Source: Flavobacteriales bacterium
GTDB taxonomy: Bacteria; Bacteroidota; Bacteroidia; Flavobacteriales_D; Sanyastnellaceae
DNA: 9,402 nucleotides
Reading direction: 5' to 3'
NCBI GenBank assembly: GCA_015663855.1
Contig: DQRJ01000097.1
Span: 1 to 9,402, forward strand
Shown: positions 7,284-9,402 of the stretch, piece by piece
Position numbering within the stretch: the stretch's first letter is position 1
Layout of the letters: every line of letters starts with the position of its first letter
Program-made: the position numbers and the translations under genes
Notes under the pieces: model-generated
What the model was told of the DNA's origin: nothing
Seen by the model: only the letters and a program-made list of their open reading frames with translations
Database searches by the model: none

Positions 7284-8726
7284 GTGCTATTTAACTCCAC
7301 AGAATTCATCATCTTTTTGCCAATCGTTTTTGCGATGTATTGGCTATTGGGTAAAAGTAAACATCAGCTAAAGCTTCAAAATGCTCTGTTGGTAATTGCG
7401 AGTTACATTTTTTACGGATGGTGGGATTGGCGTTTCTTGGGCCTAATAGCATTATCTACTTTTGTAGACTTTTTCGTGGGTAGAGCAATGGCTGTGGAGT
7501 CTGGGAGCCGTAAAAAGATATTGCTGGGCATTTCGTTATTTACTAACCTCGGTTTACTCGCTTACTTTAAGTATGCGAACTTTTTCATAGACAGTTGGAT
7601 AGAGGCTTGGGCTGGAGTGGGCGTGTCTATGAATGTGTCATCTCTACAGATTATCCTCCCCGTGGGTATTAGCTTTTATACATTCCAAACCCTCAGTTAT
7701 TCCATTGATATCTATAGGCAGAAGTTGAAGCCCACTCGAGATCCTATTGCATTCGCGGCTTTCGTTAGTTTCTTCCCTCAACTCGTTGCTGGTCCTATCG
7801 AAAGGGCCTCTAAGCTCTTGCCGCAGATTGAACGTACTCGAACTTTCGACAAAAAACTTGCTATTTCCGGACTCCGCCTCATGCTCTGGGGGATGTTTAA
7901 AAAGGTCGTAGTAGCAGATTCATGTGCTAAATACGCCGATATCATCTTCGACTCCCCCGAATCATATTCTGGCCCCACCCTTATGCTCGGCGTATTCTAT
8001 TTCGCCTTCCAGATCTACGGCGATTTCAGTGGTTATTCCGATATCGCCATAGGAACGGGGCGGCTATTTGGAATACGACTCTCCACGAACTTTAGGTTTC
8101 CATACTTTTCTCGAGACATCGCCGAGTTCTGGCGTAGATGGCATATCTCTCTCAGTACTTGGTTTAGGGATTATTTATACATCCCACTTGGAGGTTCGAG
8201 AGGCACGAAACTTAATATGCTCAGGAACGTTGCAGCGATATTTCTCGTAAGCGGGTTTTGGCACGGAGCGAACTGGACCTTCGTTATGTGGGGAGCAATC
8301 CACGCAGCGTTATTTATTCCTCTCGTATTGATGGGAAGAAATAGAAAACACACATTAGACGTTGTAGCAGAAGGACGTCTTTTACCAAGTGTCAGAGAAG
8401 TTTTTTCAATGGGGTATACTTTCGCAATGGTTTGTTTTGCATGGATTTTCTTTCGTGCGGATACCATTTCAGGAGCATTTAGCTATATCCGTGGATTAGC
8501 AGAACTGCCTACTCCAGAAAAACCGATCACCCAATTTGTTTACACAGTTTTTCTATGGATAAGTGTGATGATAATTGTTGATTGGTTTCAACGTTCGGGT
8601 ACACCACCGAAATGGTGGCTTTCTAGCAAAGCATTGCCCTTGAGGTGGTTCATGTACGGTATTTGTGCTTGGGTGTGTCTCAAGAACTTCCACACTGAGT
8701 CGAGTTTCATTTATTTTCAATTCTAA
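7284..8726 (+). CDS. MBOAT family O-acyltransferase (AlgI/DltB type), GTG start
   Basis: This 480-residue polytopic protein has the length and full motif set of bacterial membrane-bound O-acyltransferases related to AlgI (alginate acetylation) and DltB (D-alanylation). The N-terminus LFNSTEFIIFLPIVF is the usual opening of this family and fixes the GTG at 7284 as the start. Other landmarks are LPVGISFYTFQTLSY (125-139), FFPQLVAGPIER (163-174), GDFSGYSDIAIG (246-257), FWRRWHISLSTWFRDYLYIP (282-301) and SGFWHGANW (323-331). H327 in the last motif corresponds to the invariant catalytic histidine; H340 in WGAIH is also conserved. The protein ends in FIYFQF, as most relatives do. It should carry an acyl group across the inner membrane for transfer to an extracytoplasmic polymer; the acyl donor and acceptor are not visible. 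It sits 17 nt after glpK and 14 nt before the SGNH-like gene, which is the expected partner type. Confidence 0.95.
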   Translation: MLFNSTEFIIFLPIVFAMYWLLGKSKHQLKLQNALLVIASYIFYGWWDWRFLGLIALSTFVDFFVGRAMAVESGSRKKILLGISLFTNLGLLAYFKYANFFIDSWIEAWAGVGVSMNVSSLQIILPVGISFYTFQTLSYSIDIYRQKLKPTRDPIAFAAFVSFFPQLVAGPIERASKLLPQIERTRTFDKKLAISGLRLMLWGMFKKVVVADSCAKYADIIFDSPESYSGPTLMLGVFYFAFQIYGDFSGYSDIAIGTGRLFGIRLSTNFRFPYFSRDIAEFWRRWHISLSTWFRDYLYIPLGGSRGTKLNMLRNVAAIFLVSGFWHGANWTFVMWGAIHAALFIPLVLMGRNRKHTLDVVAEGRLLPSVREVFSMGYTFAMVCFAWIFFRADTISGAFSYIRGLAELPTPEKPITQFVYTVFLWISVMIIVDWFQRSGTPPKWWLSSKALPLRWFMYGICAWVCLKNFHTESSFIYFQF

Positions 8727-8740
8727 ACATTCTAGATATA

Positions 8741-9402
8741 ATGAATTCATTCCTCTACCGCATTTTACTTTTTATATTATCACTAATATTATCGTGGGGG
8801 GCATTATGGTTTTTTGCACTCAACAATCTTTTTGTGGAAACTCATTTTATTGCTGAACGGTCTGATCACGGTGCCGTAAATATGAAAACAGCTGAGTTAA
8901 TGGAGTTTTCTCCTTCTGACACTCTTGATTTCCTGTTCGTAGGTAGTAGCACATGTTATCGAAGTATAGACCCGCACGCTCTCGTTCCTCATGGTTTAAG
9001 TGGGTTTAGCGTTTGTAGTTCAAGCCAAATCTTAGGTAATTCTGCATACGTTTTAGACGTGGCTCTCGAATATGCAAGTACTAAATTTCTTGTAATTGAT
9101 ATCTATCCTGCTCTGTGGGCTAATGATGATATCGTAAATAAGGAGGCTGCAAGAGATTGGGTTGTGAATTCGTCAACTCCCCTAGAAGGGCCAATTATTG
9201 ATATGATTTGGGCTACAAAAGTTCCGTATTACATGTTGATTTCAGAGTATTTTCAATTAGCAAACTACATTGGAGTAAAATTCGTACCATATTCTACAAT
9301 CTCAAGTGATTTGTACAAAGGATTAGGTTTCGTGTCTAGCGAGGTGAAGGGCATAGAATCAGTCGAATGCGATGAGTTGATTGTGGAAATGCCACCTGAA
9401 AT
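8741..9402 (+). CDS. Membrane-anchored SGNH/DltD-like protein, partial (C-terminus beyond the window)
   Basis: The frame is open from ATG 8741 to the right edge: 220 codons, not terminated. Residues 5-27 form one strong hydrophobic segment, most likely a signal anchor that puts the rest in the periplasm. FLFVGSSTCYRSIDP (65-79) resembles block I of SGNH hydrolase-like proteins paired with MBOAT acyltransferases, where GSS replaces the classical GDS; the first or second serine (69/70) would be the candidate nucleophile. FLVIDIYPALW (116-126) fits a following beta strand. The catalytic Asp-x-x-His pair normally lies near the C-terminus and is not in the window, so activity cannot be judged. In AlgI/DltB systems such a partner (AlgJ, AlgX or DltD) completes acyl transfer to the polymer outside. 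The 14-nt gap to the MBOAT gene strongly suggests one transcript. I recognise the family type only from this motif and context. Confidence 0.75.
   Translation, partial: MNSFLYRILLFILSLILSWGALWFFALNNLFVETHFIAERSDHGAVNMKTAELMEFSPSDTLDFLFVGSSTCYRSIDPHALVPHGLSGFSVCSSSQILGNSAYVLDVALEYASTKFLVIDIYPALWANDDIVNKEAARDWVVNSSTPLEGPIIDMIWATKVPYYMLISEYFQLANYIGVKFVPYSTISSDLYKGLGFVSSEVKGIESVECDELIVEMPPE

Overview
The window looks like a piece of chromosome from a member of the Bacteroidota, probably a Flavobacteriia-like marine or free-living lineage. The reasons are: a long exported Asp-box (BNR) repeat protein of the kind these bacteria secrete through the type IX system; a ~150-residue coiled-coil/GreA-like protein typical of this phylum; little sign of Shine-Dalgarno sequences; and a plausible Bacteroidota-style promoter (TTTG, 18-nt spacer, near-TAnnTTTG) in front of glpK. 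This placement is inferred from gene families, not from a marker gene. No RNA gene, mobile element, CRISPR array or long repeat was seen, and coding density is high.

Layout. Positions 1-2380 (minus strand) hold the first 793 codons of a secreted beta-propeller-type protein with about ten Asp-box motifs; its C-terminus lies beyond the left edge. A 56-nt divergent spacer separates it from two plus-strand genes: a small GreA/GreB C-terminal-like protein with a GTG start (2437-2895) and a membrane-anchored family 2 glycosyltransferase (2913-3992). A 56-nt convergent gap follows. Next is a minus-strand pair that overlaps by 8 nt: an alpha/beta hydrolase of the monoacylglycerol-lipase type (4905-5726), then a fatty-acid-hydroxylase/sterol-desaturase superfamily enzyme that resembles alkylglycerol monooxygenase (4049-4912). 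Divergent from this pair, across 49 nt, is glycerol kinase glpK (5776-7266). It is followed closely by an AlgI/DltB-type MBOAT O-acyltransferase with a GTG start (7284-8726) and the first 220 codons of a membrane-anchored SGNH/DltD-like protein (8741 to the right edge).

How the genes may work together. The hydrolase, the alkylglycerol-monooxygenase-like enzyme and GlpK could form a small catabolic module: release of free glycerol from acyl- and alkyl-glycerols, then phosphorylation to glycerol-3-phosphate. The MBOAT plus SGNH-like pair matches the usual two-part machinery for O-acylating an extracytoplasmic polymer, with the glycan possibly made elsewhere. The glycerol module is the most interesting idea in the window, but it rests on family resemblance and gene order only. 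I do not see convincing evidence for a wholly new system.
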